Shown piece after piece: positions 1 to 8,679 of a DNA stretch of 64,000 nucleotides; position 1 is the stretch's first letter, and each line of letters opens with the position of its first letter. The notes beneath the pieces were generated by a model, which was not told where the DNA came from, did not search any database, and was given only the letters and a program-made list of their open reading frames with translations. Source of the DNA: CAWUEX02 sp038148375 (GTDB taxonomy: Bacteria; Pseudomonadota; Alphaproteobacteria; Rhodospirillales; Rhodospirillaceae); the NCBI GenBank assembly GCA_038148375.1, contig JAYQVH010000003.1:62001-126000 (forward strand), in the 5' to 3' direction. The position numbers and the translations under genes are program-made.

Positions 1-515
1 AGCTGCAAAAACAGTACTACCGCGAGCACGGCACGACGCTGCGCGGATTGATGCTTAACCACGACGTTGAGCCTGAGACGTTTCTGGAGTTCGTCCACGA
101 CATCGATCATTCGGTGCTCGCACCCGACGACGAACTTGACGGCCTTCTCGGAGCCCTTCCCGGCCGCAAACTCATCCACACCAACGGATCGGCGCGGCAC
201 GCGGCAGAAGTATTGAATGCACTGGGCGTCATGGAGCGGTTCGAGGCGATCTTCGACATCTCTGCCGGATCCTACATTCCCAAGCCGCACCCGGATTCGT
301 ACAAGCAGTTTCTAACCAGCCACGCGTTCGAGCCGTCCACAGCGATCATGTTCGAGGACTCGGTGAAAAATCTCGCGCCCGCGGCTGAACTCGGTATGGC
401 CACGGTGCTGGTCTATCACGACAGCGTCGCGGATGCGGAACCGTGGCCTGAGCATTGTCACTTCACGACATCGGATTTGAAAGCGTGGCTACGCGATGCG
501 CTGAACGCGCTTTAG
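1..515 (+). CDS. Pyrimidine 5'-nucleotidase, HAD family (5' end cut by window)
   Basis: The reading frame is open from base 3, before the first possible start, so the gene begins outside the window and about 170 C-terminal residues are visible. The frame opens with a YYREHGTTLRGL segment typical of SDT1-like pyrimidine 5'-nucleotidases, which dephosphorylate UMP/CMP-type nucleotides. HAD motif II (HTNG), the motif III lysine (PKPHP) and acidic motif IV (FEDS) are present; the nucleophile motif DxD lies in the missing part. It is convergent with the DUF2336 gene. The family is clear; the exact substrate is not. Confidence 0.85.
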   Translation, partial: LQKQYYREHGTTLRGLMLNHDVEPETFLEFVHDIDHSVLAPDDELDGLLGALPGRKLIHTNGSARHAAEVLNALGVMERFEAIFDISAGSYIPKPHPDSYKQFLTSHAFEPSTAIMFEDSVKNLAPAAELGMATVLVYHDSVADAEPWPEHCHFTTSDLKAWLRDALNAL

Positions 516-525
516 GCCGCGTGCG

Positions 526-1842
526 TCAGCCGGTCTTGGCCTCTTCGCTGAACAGTTCGATCTGCCACGTCATTTCTGATTCGGTGGCGTCGTAGGCTCC
601 GTCCGGCCGGGGCGTGATGATTTCGTCCGGCGGCACGCGGCCAAGCGTCATTTGGATATGCACCGCGTCCTGTGCTGAAAACCCGGCTTTCCAGCTGAGT
701 GCCTGCATGCCTTTGGCGCTGCGCGAATTCACCGCCGCGCGGATCGCCGCCTGGTCGACACCGGCCAGGTGCGCCATGGCGACAAAGGCGAACGGCATAT
801 TGCCGTCGTCCAGCGCCGTCATGACATGCTCAGGCATTAACAGGTTCTGCTCTGACAGGGTGTTGACCTGTTGATGGGCAAGCGCGACCGCATCCGGATC
901 CAAGGTTTCCGAGTCGAAGTCCGGCGGCAGCATGCGTTCCGTGCTCTGGTCCTTCTTCAGCTTGGAATGCACGACATCACGCAGCCGTGCGGTAGTTTCC
1001 GGCGGGAAATCGGCCCTGCTGGCAAGCTCCTCGATGAGGTGGTCGGCGACGAACGACGCGATGCGGAGCGCGGCGGCGCTGCCGATTTCATTACGCCGCA
1101 CCAGCGGTTCATGCCACGACTTTTGCGGCGGCGCGGTGGCGATAATCGCATCCAACGTCTCTTCGCGAATTTGCGCACTCTTGTTGCCGAGCAATGCGGC
1201 GACCGCCGAAGAGTCGCCGGTGTGGAAAATCGCGTCCGAGACGGCGTACGCAACCCCTTCGCGTTTTGAAATCGCCGTCAAGGATGCGCTGAGCGGACTG
1301 CTGGCGATCACTGCCAGCAAATCCTCGTCCGACAGCACTGGCGAAAACTGCAAGACCGGTGCGGCGACGGACGCGTCCTGATCGTTCGCCAGCGCCAAAA
1401 TGACATCGCGCGGCGCCGTAGGTACCAGCTTGAGCGTATCCGACAGGATACGCCGAATGCGCGGCATCTGATCGCGGGCGAGCAGAGACAGAGCCTGTTG
1501 GGTTGTCCGCCAGGCCTTATCCATGTCGTCCGCCGACAGATCGGGAATCAGATTGCCGAGGCGCTGCGCTAGGTCAGCTCTGACATCGTCGGCGGAATCT
1601 TCGGCCAGCACAGTGGTGGCTTTCTGGGGCGCCATCGGATTGGCCGCGACAGCCCGGCGGACATCCGTATCGGGGTCCTGCGCGAGGTAAAACAAAATCT
1701 CCGGTTCGACATCGGTGCGCGCCGCAAGCGCGGCGCGGACTTCGCGATCCGAATGATCCAGCAGGTCCCGGGCCTGTTCATAACCGATCGTGCTCTCGGT
1801 ACTTCCCAGGAGACGCAGCAATTGTGCCTTTGCCTCAGTCAT
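526..1842 (-). CDS. DUF2336 domain-containing protein
   Basis: A 438-residue protein, mostly helical, built of HEAT-like repeated segments (for example EVRAALAAR, DVRRAVAAN, DVRADLAQR in the first 90 residues). This layout matches the alphaproteobacterial DUF2336 family, whose biochemical role is unknown to me. There is no signal peptide or membrane segment. The start ATG overlaps the stop of the upstream PAS/GGDEF gene by 4 bases (ATGA), so the two are probably co-translated. That pairing suggests, without proving, a role in signalling. Confidence 0.8.
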   Translation of the reverse strand: MTEAKAQLLRLLGSTESTIGYEQARDLLDHSDREVRAALAARTDVEPEILFYLAQDPDTDVRRAVAANPMAPQKATTVLAEDSADDVRADLAQRLGNLIPDLSADDMDKAWRTTQQALSLLARDQMPRIRRILSDTLKLVPTAPRDVILALANDQDASVAAPVLQFSPVLSDEDLLAVIASSPLSASLTAISKREGVAYAVSDAIFHTGDSSAVAALLGNKSAQIREETLDAIIATAPPQKSWHEPLVRRNEIGSAAALRIASFVADHLIEELASRADFPPETTARLRDVVHSKLKKDQSTERMLPPDFDSETLDPDAVALAHQQVNTLSEQNLLMPEHVMTALDDGNMPFAFVAMAHLAGVDQAAIRAAVNSRSAKGMQALSWKAGFSAQDAVHIQMTLGRVPPDEIITPRPDGAYDATESEMTWQIELFSEEAKTG

Positions 1843-3365
1843 GACCCACCGCCAACAGGTTCAGGCGCGATGGCGAAGCGGCCCTTACCGCCCTTCTTGG
1901 CGCTGTACATGGCCTCATCGGCCCGAGCCAGCAGGGCGTCGAGTTTTTCACCGGACTTGGGCGCGAGCACGGCGATCCCGATCGACATACCGAGAGGCTT
2001 ATCCGGCGACGCCGAATAGGATTCGAGTTGCTGTGTTTCCTCGAGAAACTTTTGCGCGCGCTTCTCGGCGATTGCTTTGTTGGCGCCACCCAGAAAAACG
2101 GCAAACTCGTCGCCGCCGAGGCGTGCCACCATATCCGTCGGCCGGGTTTGTTGAACGAGAATATCCCTGAGTTTGAGCAGCGCTTCGTCGCCGGCCTGGT
2201 GACCACGGGTATCGTTAACGGCCTTGAAATTGTCCAGATCGACATACATCAAGGCCGCATCGTCCGGATCGCGCTCAAGCCGATGAAGCTGACGGTTCAA
2301 CCCGTCCATGAAGGCGGCACGATTCAACAGCCCGGTCATGGCATCGGTGCGTGACAGACGCAGCACCCGTTCGTGGTGGGACAACTGCTCGATGGTGATG
2401 CCGATCTGGTTGGCGATATCGCCGATGAGCAACCGGTCGTCGTCGGTCCAGGTTCCGCGTTCGATGCGCCGCCAAAGCACAACGGCACCGTTCAGCTCCC
2501 CACGATGGCGGGACGGCGACGCCAGAATCTGCCAGTTGTCACGCGCGACTTCGGCCGCACCGGCGCCGTGGCCAATCGATTCCAATATGGGAAGGTGGAG
2601 TTCTTCGCCGCCTTCGCCGAACTTGCCGGCCTGCTCGAATTCCGGCGCGACTGCGCCGCCTGTGGAACTGCGCTTGTCGAGCTTGACGCGGAACACCTGA
2701 CAGCATTCGGCGCCGAGGCCGCGGGCGAGTGTCTCCGCCGCTGCCGCCAACATGTTCTCCGGGTTCACTTCGTCACGGAACGACCGCACGATGCGGGTCA
2801 GGACCCGTTCGCGGTTGCGCACGCGCGCCAAGGTCGCTTCGCGTTCACGGGATTCCGTGACATCGCGGCAGACGCCGCGTGCGCCCTGCCAACTGCCGTC
2901 GGCGCCCACCAGTGGCGTGGCCGAAACGACAACACACGCGGCGCGGCCATCGGCGCGTTTGAGCCAAACCTCGCTGTTTTCGAGCCGGCGGCTGGTGAAG
3001 AACGGCGCGTCTGTCCCAGAGGCAAAATCGAGAACCAGTTCCTTCGGATCGAGACGGATGAGCGCATCCGCGCTATAGCCCAAGCCGCCCCGCGGCGACA
3101 CAAACGCGAACGCCATTTCGGGGGAAACTTCCCATGCGAAGTCGGTCGAAATCTCGACGAAATCCTTGTAGCGCTGCCGCGAGTCAACGAGCGCCAAACG
3201 CAAGGACGTCTCAAGCGTAACGTCGCGGACGATGACCATGGCGCGCTGATCATTGAGCGGCATCACGGTGAGGTGGAGCGTCTGGCTGCCCTGGTTCAGC
3301 TGGAAGTCGACCTGTTCGACAACCGGTTTGCGGCTGTCGCCGGTCTGAACGACGGCGGCGCGCAC
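1839..3365 (-). CDS. PAS/GAF/GGDEF diguanylate cyclase, residual ORF of a disrupted gene
   Basis: The surviving ORF (508 residues from a GTG) holds the end of a first PAS domain (1-65), a second PAS (about 70-185), a GAF-like region (190-330) and a C-terminal GGDEF domain (340-500). The catalytic motif is intact GGDEF at residue 417. An RxxD product-inhibition site (RPTD, 408-411) sits exactly five residues before it, so cyclic-di-GMP synthesis and feedback are expected. The original start was very probably the ATG at 3556, in another frame, separated by an 11-bp tandem duplication (see 3422-3450). Whether translation really begins at the GTG is unknown. It overlaps DUF2336 downstream by 4 bases. 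Confidence 0.8.
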   Translation of the reverse strand: MRAAVVQTGDSRKPVVEQVDFQLNQGSQTLHLTVMPLNDQRAMVIVRDVTLETSLRLALVDSRQRYKDFVEISTDFAWEVSPEMAFAFVSPRGGLGYSADALIRLDPKELVLDFASGTDAPFFTSRRLENSEVWLKRADGRAACVVVSATPLVGADGSWQGARGVCRDVTESREREATLARVRNRERVLTRIVRSFRDEVNPENMLAAAAETLARGLGAECCQVFRVKLDKRSSTGGAVAPEFEQAGKFGEGGEELHLPILESIGHGAGAAEVARDNWQILASPSRHRGELNGAVVLWRRIERGTWTDDDRLLIGDIANQIGITIEQLSHHERVLRLSRTDAMTGLLNRAAFMDGLNRQLHRLERDPDDAALMYVDLDNFKAVNDTRGHQAGDEALLKLRDILVQQTRPTDMVARLGGDEFAVFLGGANKAIAEKRAQKFLEETQQLESYSASPDKPLGMSIGIAVLAPKSGEKLDALLARADEAMYSAKKGGKGRFAIAPEPVGGGS

Positions 3366-3370
3366 AATGC

Positions 3371-3556
3371 CGTGCTGGTCGTCGGTCAGTGTGTCGAGAA
3401 ACGTCTGCGCGACCGTGTTCAGCGCCGTGAACGCGCCGTGAACGCGCCGTCCGGTCCAACTTCGAATATGGGTTCGTCGTAGCGGTCGAGAACGGCCGCA
3501 TCCAGGACGCGGGCGCTCCCCGACGTGTCGTCAGCCCTGCCATCGCGACGGCCCAT
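3371..3556 (-). pseudogene. Detached 5' part of the PAS/GGDEF gene
   Basis: From ATG 3556, preceded by a GGGGATC ribosome-binding-like stretch, the minus strand encodes MGRRDGRADDTSGS, then LDRYDEPIFEVGPDGAFTA, a clear PAS N-terminus. It then meets the 11-bp duplication and stops at a TGA soon after. Removing one 11-bp copy joins GAFTA directly to LNTVAQTFLD of the downstream frame, giving a continuous PAS domain. The reconstructed protein would be about 570 residues. Either a real frameshift or an assembly error explains this. Confidence 0.7.
3422..3450. repeat. 11-bp tandem repeat (2.6 copies) inside the PAS/GGDEF gene
   Basis: The unit GCGCCGTGAAC repeats perfectly with period 11 over 29 bases. 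Eleven is not a multiple of three, so gain of one copy shifts the reading frame, exactly where the two halves of the PAS domain part. With one copy fewer the gene is open from 3556 to 1839. Confidence 0.9.
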
Positions 3557-3722
3557 ACTTGATCCCCGAATGCCAGCCCGATTGCCGGCGCATCAACCAT
3601 CAAGAGGTTGAAATACCTTGCCTTTTTATAAAGAGGGCCAGACGGTTTGTGAAATAGATTCTGGCCCACACCGAACTTCCAAACCGTACCGAATGATCGC
3701 GGGTGGCGGCCGCGACAGAACG

Positions 3723-3750
3723 TTGACTTGACCCCGCCTCCGGCTATGGT
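3723..3750 (+). promoter_or_regulatory. Candidate sigma-70 promoter for dapD
   Basis: TTGACT at 3723-3728 and TATGGT at 3745-3750 are separated by 16 bases, 64 bases before the dapD start. The rest of the 257-base gap (3557-3813) holds an AT-rich patch near 3610-3640 and no further gene that I can support. Confidence 0.4.
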
Positions 3751-3813
3751 CTGCGTCCTTTTTGTGCGGCGCGCTGGACTCACGCGCGACGCAGATGCGG
3801 AGAGATAACAGGT

Positions 3814-4656
3814 ATGAATATCAAGGCTTTACAGGATCGCGTCGAAGCAGCGTGGGACGCCAAGGACGAGTTGTCGCCCGAGACCGACAACGATCACCGC
3901 GCCGCCGTCGAGGAAACGCTCGGTCTGCTCGACAACGGCACGCTTCGGGTTGCTGAAAAAATCGATGGCGCATGGAGCGTCAACGAATGGTGCAAGAAAG
4001 CCGTCCTGCTGTCCTTTCGCCTCAACGCCATGGGCCTGCAAAACAACGGGCCCGACGATGGGCACTGGTGGGACAAGGTGCCGTCAAAGTTTAAGGGCTG
4101 GACCGCGGATGAATTCAAAAACGCCGGCTTTCGGGCGGTGCCGACAAGTGTCGTGCGGCATTCCGCCTATATTGCACCCGGGGTTGTTTTGATGCCGAGT
4201 TTCGTCAACCTGGGCGCCTATGTCGACGAAGGCACCATGGTCGACACCTGGGCCACCGTCGGCAGTTGTGCGCAGATCGGCAAGAACGTTCACCTGTCCG
4301 GCGGCGCCGGCATTGGCGGCGTGCTTGAGCCACTTCAGGCCGGACCGGTGATCATTGAAGACCATTGTTTCATCGGCGCGCGGTCCGAGGTGGCCGAAGG
4401 CGTGATCGTCGAGGAAGGCGCGGTGTTGTCCATGGGCGTGTATATCGGCGCGTCGACCAAGATTATCGACCGGGAATCGGGTGAGATTTTCATCGGCCGC
4501 GTGCCGTCCTATTCCGTCGTCGTGCCGGGCACCCTGCCGGGCCGGCCGCTGGCCGACGGTTCGCCGGGACCGAACTTGTATTGCGCCGTGATCGTCAAGC
4601 GTGTCGATGCCAAGACACGGTCGAAAGTTTCCATCAACGAGCTTCTGCGGGAATGA
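3814..4656 (+). CDS. dapD: Tetrahydrodipicolinate N-succinyltransferase
   Basis: This 280-residue enzyme transfers succinyl from succinyl-CoA to tetrahydrodipicolinate, the first committed step of the succinylase branch of lysine/meso-DAP synthesis. The length is normal for DapD. The C-terminal half shows the left-handed beta-helix hexapeptide pattern of acyltransferases (VGSCAQIGKNVHLSGGAGIGG, GARSEVAEGVIVEEGAVLSMG). A purine-rich GGAGAG site precedes the ATG. The last codons overlap the dapE start (ATGA), so the next pathway enzymes are coupled. Confidence 0.97.
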   Translation: MNIKALQDRVEAAWDAKDELSPETDNDHRAAVEETLGLLDNGTLRVAEKIDGAWSVNEWCKKAVLLSFRLNAMGLQNNGPDDGHWWDKVPSKFKGWTADEFKNAGFRAVPTSVVRHSAYIAPGVVLMPSFVNLGAYVDEGTMVDTWATVGSCAQIGKNVHLSGGAGIGGVLEPLQAGPVIIEDHCFIGARSEVAEGVIVEEGAVLSMGVYIGASTKIIDRESGEIFIGRVPSYSVVVPGTLPGRPLADGSPGPNLYCAVIVKRVDAKTRSKVSINELLRE

Positions 4657-5831
4657 CACCTACTGCCGACTCCACTGCCAACGCGACTTTGACGGATCCG
4701 CTGCCCCTGGCGCGGGACCTGATCCGCTGCGCCAGCGTCACCCCGGAGGATGCCGGCGCGCTGGCGGTGTTGGAGACGGCGCTGACGGAGTTGGGGTTTA
4801 GCTGCCACCGGCTGCGCTTTGAGGAGGACGGCACGGACCCGGTTGAAAATCTGTACGCGCGGCTTGGCACAGACGGGCCGAATTTCTGTTATGCGGGGCA
4901 TACGGACGTGGTGCCGGTCGGCCAGGGCTGGACCAAGGATCCGTTCGCGGCGGAGGTGGCCGGCGATACGTTGTTCGGCCGGGGCGCCGCAGACATGAAA
5001 GGCGCCATCGCCTGCTTCGTCGCGGCGACGGCGCAGTATCTGGAAAGCCGGGGCGCACCGGCGGGATCTATCAGTGTGCTGATCACCGGCGACGAGGAAG
5101 GTCCCGCAGTCAACGGCACCAAGAAAGTTCTCGACTGGCTGGCGGAACGCGGCGAAACCCTGGACGCCTGCCTGGTCGGCGAGCCGACCAATCCGATGGC
5201 GCTGGGCGACATGATCAAGATCGGCCGGCGCGGCAGCTTGAACGCCAGAATCACCGTGCTGGGCACACAGGGCCATGCGGCCTATCCGCATCTGGCGGAC
5301 AACCCCATTCCCGTGCTGTTGCGTATTCTGACGGCGCTGACAGCGGAACGGCTGGATGAAGGCAGCGACACCTTTGAGCCGTCGACGCTGACGCTGACGT
5401 CCGTCGATGTCGGCAACGAGGCAACCAATGTCATTCCGGGCGAAGCGCGCGCAGCGCTGAATGTGCGGTTCAACGATTTGCATACCGGTGACGGCGTATC
5501 GGAGTGGATTCGCCAAACCGTGAATGACGCCGCCGATGGCGCGGCGGTGGACGTGGATATCCGCATCAGCGGCGAATCCTTCGTCACGCCGCCGGGACCG
5601 CTCAGCGACCTGGTCAGCGCCGCCGTCAACGCGGTAACCGGACGGACGCCGGAGCTCTCGACCAGCGGCGGCACATCGGATGCGCGCTTCATCCAGGCGG
5701 CATGCCCGGTGTGTGAATTCGGCATGGTCGGCCAGACCATGCACAAGGCGGACGAGCGCGCCGCGCTCACCGACCTCAAAGACCTGACCGCGATTTACCG
5801 GAAGGTTCTGGAAAGTTACTTCGCCGCATGA
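4653..5831 (+). CDS. dapE: Succinyl-diaminopimelate desuccinylase
   Basis: M20-family zinc peptidase (392 residues) that removes succinate from N-succinyl-LL-DAP. Metal and catalytic motifs are in order: AGHTDVVP (His and catalytic Asp), GRGAADMKGA, the acidic pair DEEG, and a C-terminal GQTMHKADER. I chose ATG 4653 because it overlaps the dapD stop in an ATGA junction; an in-frame upstream start at 4581 would lie inside dapD. Together dapD-dapE form a two-gene lysine/peptidoglycan precursor unit. Confidence 0.97.
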   Translation: MTPTADSTANATLTDPLPLARDLIRCASVTPEDAGALAVLETALTELGFSCHRLRFEEDGTDPVENLYARLGTDGPNFCYAGHTDVVPVGQGWTKDPFAAEVAGDTLFGRGAADMKGAIACFVAATAQYLESRGAPAGSISVLITGDEEGPAVNGTKKVLDWLAERGETLDACLVGEPTNPMALGDMIKIGRRGSLNARITVLGTQGHAAYPHLADNPIPVLLRILTALTAERLDEGSDTFEPSTLTLTSVDVGNEATNVIPGEARAALNVRFNDLHTGDGVSEWIRQTVNDAADGAAVDVDIRISGESFVTPPGPLSDLVSAAVNAVTGRTPELSTSGGTSDARFIQAACPVCEFGMVGQTMHKADERAALTDLKDLTAIYRKVLESYFAA

Positions 5832-5841
5832 TGATCCGGCG

Positions 5842-6411
5842 ATGATCGATGCGAAGGAAACCGCGGCCGCGCTGTACGGCTTGTGGCGGCTGGTGCGCGG
5901 CGACGACTCCTGTTTCGACTATTTCAGTAACAGCGAAGCCGGGTTTTGGCGGTCGTTTATCGCTGCTGCCGTGCTCGCGCCGCTTCAGGCGCTGTATCAA
6001 CTCACACTTTATCTCAGCGCCGAGACTCCGCCGCCGCTGTTTCGCCTTACCGTTGTCGAGTTATTGGAATACGTCATTCTGTGGCTGCTGTATCCCGTCG
6101 TCATGTTGTCCGTCGTGCAATTGCTGGACCGGGACGAGCGCTACTTCCGTTACATGACAACTTACAACTGGTTTCAGATGGGCGTCGGCCTGATCGTACT
6201 GCCGATCGCGATTCTCTCCGGCTTCGGGCTTATGCCTGATGGACTTGGCGGGGTCTTCGATTCCATCACGTTCGTGATGTACATCGTCTATGCCATTTTT
6301 ATTGCCCGCGGGGCGCTCGACCTAACCGTCGGCGCCGGCTGCGCGATTGTCCTTCTGGACATCGTTCTGACACTGATCGTCGGTCAGATCACGCTGCGTA
6401 TGCTGACCTGA
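5842..6411 (+). CDS. Hypothetical multi-pass membrane protein
   Basis: This 189-residue protein starts 10 bases after dapE. About five hydrophobic stretches are visible (near 36-57, 70-95, 108-130, 135-157 and 163-187), so it should sit in the inner membrane. I recognise no catalytic motif; the arrangement is reminiscent of Yip1-type small membrane proteins but I cannot assign it. It probably reads through from dapE. Its last 90 bases overlap the 3' end of truA on the other strand. Confidence 0.75.
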   Translation: MIDAKETAAALYGLWRLVRGDDSCFDYFSNSEAGFWRSFIAAAVLAPLQALYQLTLYLSAETPPPLFRLTVVELLEYVILWLLYPVVMLSVVQLLDRDERYFRYMTTYNWFQMGVGLIVLPIAILSGFGLMPDGLGGVFDSITFVMYIVYAIFIARGALDLTVGAGCAIVLLDIVLTLIVGQITLRMLT

Positions 6412-7161
6412 ACCGGGCGCATCGGGATAGCCGACATAGGTCAGATATAAGCCATCCGGCGGCGCGGTCGGACCTCCGGCGCGCCGGTCCTTCGCGTCGA
6501 GTGCGGTGCGGACATCGTCCGCCGACCACTTCCCTTCCCCCACCAGACAAAGCGTGCCGACCATGTTGCGCACCTGGTGATGGAGAAACGACGGCGCTTC
6601 GACGTTAAAGACAAGAGACTCACCGTCCTGCGAAACATCGAGGCGGGTGAGCGTTTTCACCGGCGACTTGGCCTGGCACTCGGTGGCGCGGAAGGTGGAG
6701 AAATCGTGCTTGCCGACCAGGACCTGCGCTGCATCCGCCATGGCGTCGGCATTGAGCTGACGGGGCAGCCACCACGCCCGGTTCCGCTCCAGTGCGAGCG
6801 GCGCCTTACGGGTGCTGATCCGGTACAGATAATGCCTCACATTGGCATCGAAGCGGGCGTGAAAGGTCTCTGCCACGCGCTCAGCCTTGAGCACGGCGAT
6901 GGCATGCGGACGAATGTGGGCATTAAGGGCGTCGCGCACGCGGTCATCGGTATCGTCGCGCGGGATATCGAGGTGCGCCACCTGCGCCGTGGCATGCACG
7001 CCGGCGTCCGTGCGCCCCGCACCCAGCACCGTAATCGAAGTCTGGCAATAGGCGGCGGCGGCCTCTTCGAGCACCTGTTGCACGGCGATCCCGTTGGCCT
7101 GACGCTGCCAGCCGACGTAACCGCTGCCGTCGTATTCCACGGTGAGCTTGAAGCGGGGCAT
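6322..7161 (-). CDS. truA: tRNA pseudouridine(38-40) synthase
   Basis: A 279-residue TruA that isomerises uridines 38-40 in the tRNA anticodon arm. The catalytic aspartate lies in GAGRTDAGVHA, and the typical FHARFDA and FLHHQVRNMVG segments follow. I chose ATG 7161 (MPRFKLTVEYDGSGY) because it overlaps the upstream GNAT stop by one base (TGATG). The family core ends near YLTYVGYPD; about 25 further residues form a polar tail antisense to the neighbouring membrane-protein gene. Confidence 0.95.
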   Translation of the reverse strand: MPRFKLTVEYDGSGYVGWQRQANGIAVQQVLEEAAAAYCQTSITVLGAGRTDAGVHATAQVAHLDIPRDDTDDRVRDALNAHIRPHAIAVLKAERVAETFHARFDANVRHYLYRISTRKAPLALERNRAWWLPRQLNADAMADAAQVLVGKHDFSTFRATECQAKSPVKTLTRLDVSQDGESLVFNVEAPSFLHHQVRNMVGTLCLVGEGKWSADDVRTALDAKDRRAGGPTAPPDGLYLTYVGYPDAPGSGQHTQRDLTDDQCQNDVQKDNRAAGADG

Positions 7162-7721
7162 CAGCGCACACCCGTCGCCGCGAACCACTCCTCGTCGAGG
7201 ATGGCCCAGCGCTCATGATCGCGCCACACGCCGTCGATCTGTAGAAATTTGGGCGAGAACCCTTCCTTGCGGAAGCCGAGCTTGCGGATGAGCGCGATCG
7301 ACGCGGCGTTGGCCGGCTGTACATTGGCTTCCAGGCGATGAAGATCATAAACCGTGAACGCTTGATCGAGCACGAGCGCGAGTCCCTCCGTCATGTAACC
7401 TCGTCCCGCCAGCTCCATATCGGCATAGTAGCCGAGCGAGCCGGACTTAAACCCGCCGCCAATGATATCGTTGATGTTGATGACGCCGACGAGACGGTCG
7501 TCTTCGTTGCGGCCAACGAGAAATCCAAGCGTGCGGCCTGCGTTGACCCGGTCCAAATAGAACTTGTAGCGGCGCGCGTCCGTCGGCGGATAGACCCACG
7601 GCCGGTGATAGGTCTCGCTCGCCTGCGTCATGGCGACAAAGTCGCCCGCGGTGGCGCCAGTCGGTTCGAACAGGTACACACGCTCCCCGCGGGCCAAGGC
7701 TTTTTTGCGGCGTCCAAACAT
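7161..7721 (-). CDS. GNAT family N-acetyltransferase (RimJ/RimL-like)
   Basis: A 186-residue protein of the RimJ/RimL-type GNAT fold: RPWVYPPTD near the N-terminus, GVININDIIGG, the acetyl-CoA-binding stretch around GYYADMELAGRGYMTEGL, and the late HRLEANVQPANAASIALIRKLGF signature. Relatives acetylate protein N-termini or small amines; the substrate here is unknown. It is translationally coupled to truA (one-base overlap) and lies 40 bases from fmt, which suits a link with translation. Confidence 0.85.
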   Translation of the reverse strand: MFGRRKKALARGERVYLFEPTGATAGDFVAMTQASETYHRPWVYPPTDARRYKFYLDRVNAGRTLGFLVGRNEDDRLVGVININDIIGGGFKSGSLGYYADMELAGRGYMTEGLALVLDQAFTVYDLHRLEANVQPANAASIALIRKLGFRKEGFSPKFLQIDGVWRDHERWAILDEEWFAATGVR

Positions 7722-7761
7722 GCGCGGGTCCGGTCATCTGAGACGAAAGGTGAAAGGTTAT

Positions 7762-8676
7762 CTAGCCGACTAGAGTGCCGGGTGGCAAATCGAAGCCTCG
7801 TAAGAACGCCTCCGCATCCATCGGGCCCTTGCCCTCGCGTTGAACACGCGTTGCGCGGATAGCGCCGTCGCGGCAGGCAATGGCGAGGCCGTCGCCAGTG
7901 AGGGTTCCCGGCGGCGCACTCACACCATCGACCGTCTGCACCTTGAGCAGCTTGAGCCGTTTGCCGCCAAGAACAATGAAGGCGCCCGGGTAGGGTGACA
8001 GGCCGTGAATATGCCGCAGGACGGCGTGGGCCGGCCGGTCGAACGTCAGGTGCGCCTCCGCCTTGTCGATCTTGTCCGCGTAGGTGATGCCGCTGTCGGG
8101 CTGCGGCCGCGGCGACACCGCCCCGGTCTCTAGGCTCGTCAGCGCCTCGAGGATCAATTTGCCGCCGATTTCCGACAGACGATCATGCAGGTCCCCGGCG
8201 GTGGTTGTGTCGTCGATGGCGGCGCGCGCGGTCATCAGCATCGGGCCGGTGTCGAGACCGGCGTCCATCTGCATAATAGTGATACCGGTCTGTGTGTCCC
8301 CGGCCATGATCGCCCGCTGGATCGGTGCGGCGCCGCGCCAGCGCGGCAACAGCGAGGCATGAATGTTGAGGCAGCCGAGCCTGGGCGCATCGAGAATGGC
8401 CTGGGGCAGGATGAGGCCATAGGCCGCGACCACCGCGACATCCGCCGCGTGCGCGGCGAACTCGTCTTGCACGCCGGCCTTCTTGAGACTGCGGGGCGTG
8501 AACACAGGAATTCCGGCGCGCGCGGCGGCCGCGTGCACCGGGCCGGGCCGCTCCTTCTGGCCACGCCCGGCCGCGCGCGGGGGCTGGCTGTACACCGCGA
8601 CAACGTCATGCCGCGTGGCGATGGCCTCAAGCGCCGGAACCGAAAAGTCCGGCGTTCCCATGAAAATCACGCGCAT
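7762..8676 (-). CDS. fmt: Methionyl-tRNA formyltransferase
   Basis: A 304-residue enzyme that formylates initiator Met-tRNA using 10-formyl-THF. The N-terminus MRVIFMGTPDFSVPALEA, the folate site SLLPRWRGAAPIQRAI and MQMDAGLDTGPML are diagnostic, and the C-terminal OB-like domain is present. It sits 3 bases after def, the usual def-fmt pair, so the enzymes that add and remove the formyl group are made together. Confidence 0.97.
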   Translation of the reverse strand: MRVIFMGTPDFSVPALEAIATRHDVVAVYSQPPRAAGRGQKERPGPVHAAAARAGIPVFTPRSLKKAGVQDEFAAHAADVAVVAAYGLILPQAILDAPRLGCLNIHASLLPRWRGAAPIQRAIMAGDTQTGITIMQMDAGLDTGPMLMTARAAIDDTTTAGDLHDRLSEIGGKLILEALTSLETGAVSPRPQPDSGITYADKIDKAEAHLTFDRPAHAVLRHIHGLSPYPGAFIVLGGKRLKLLKVQTVDGVSAPPGTLTGDGLAIACRDGAIRATRVQREGKGPMDAEAFLRGFDLPPGTLVG

Positions 8677-8679
8677 GAA

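Noticed and set aside
4509..5744. Long open frame antisense to dapE (about 411 residues)
   Set aside because: The plus strand encodes an intact DapE with all catalytic motifs; long antisense frames are expected in GC-rich coding DNA and this one is Arg/Ala-rich without motifs.
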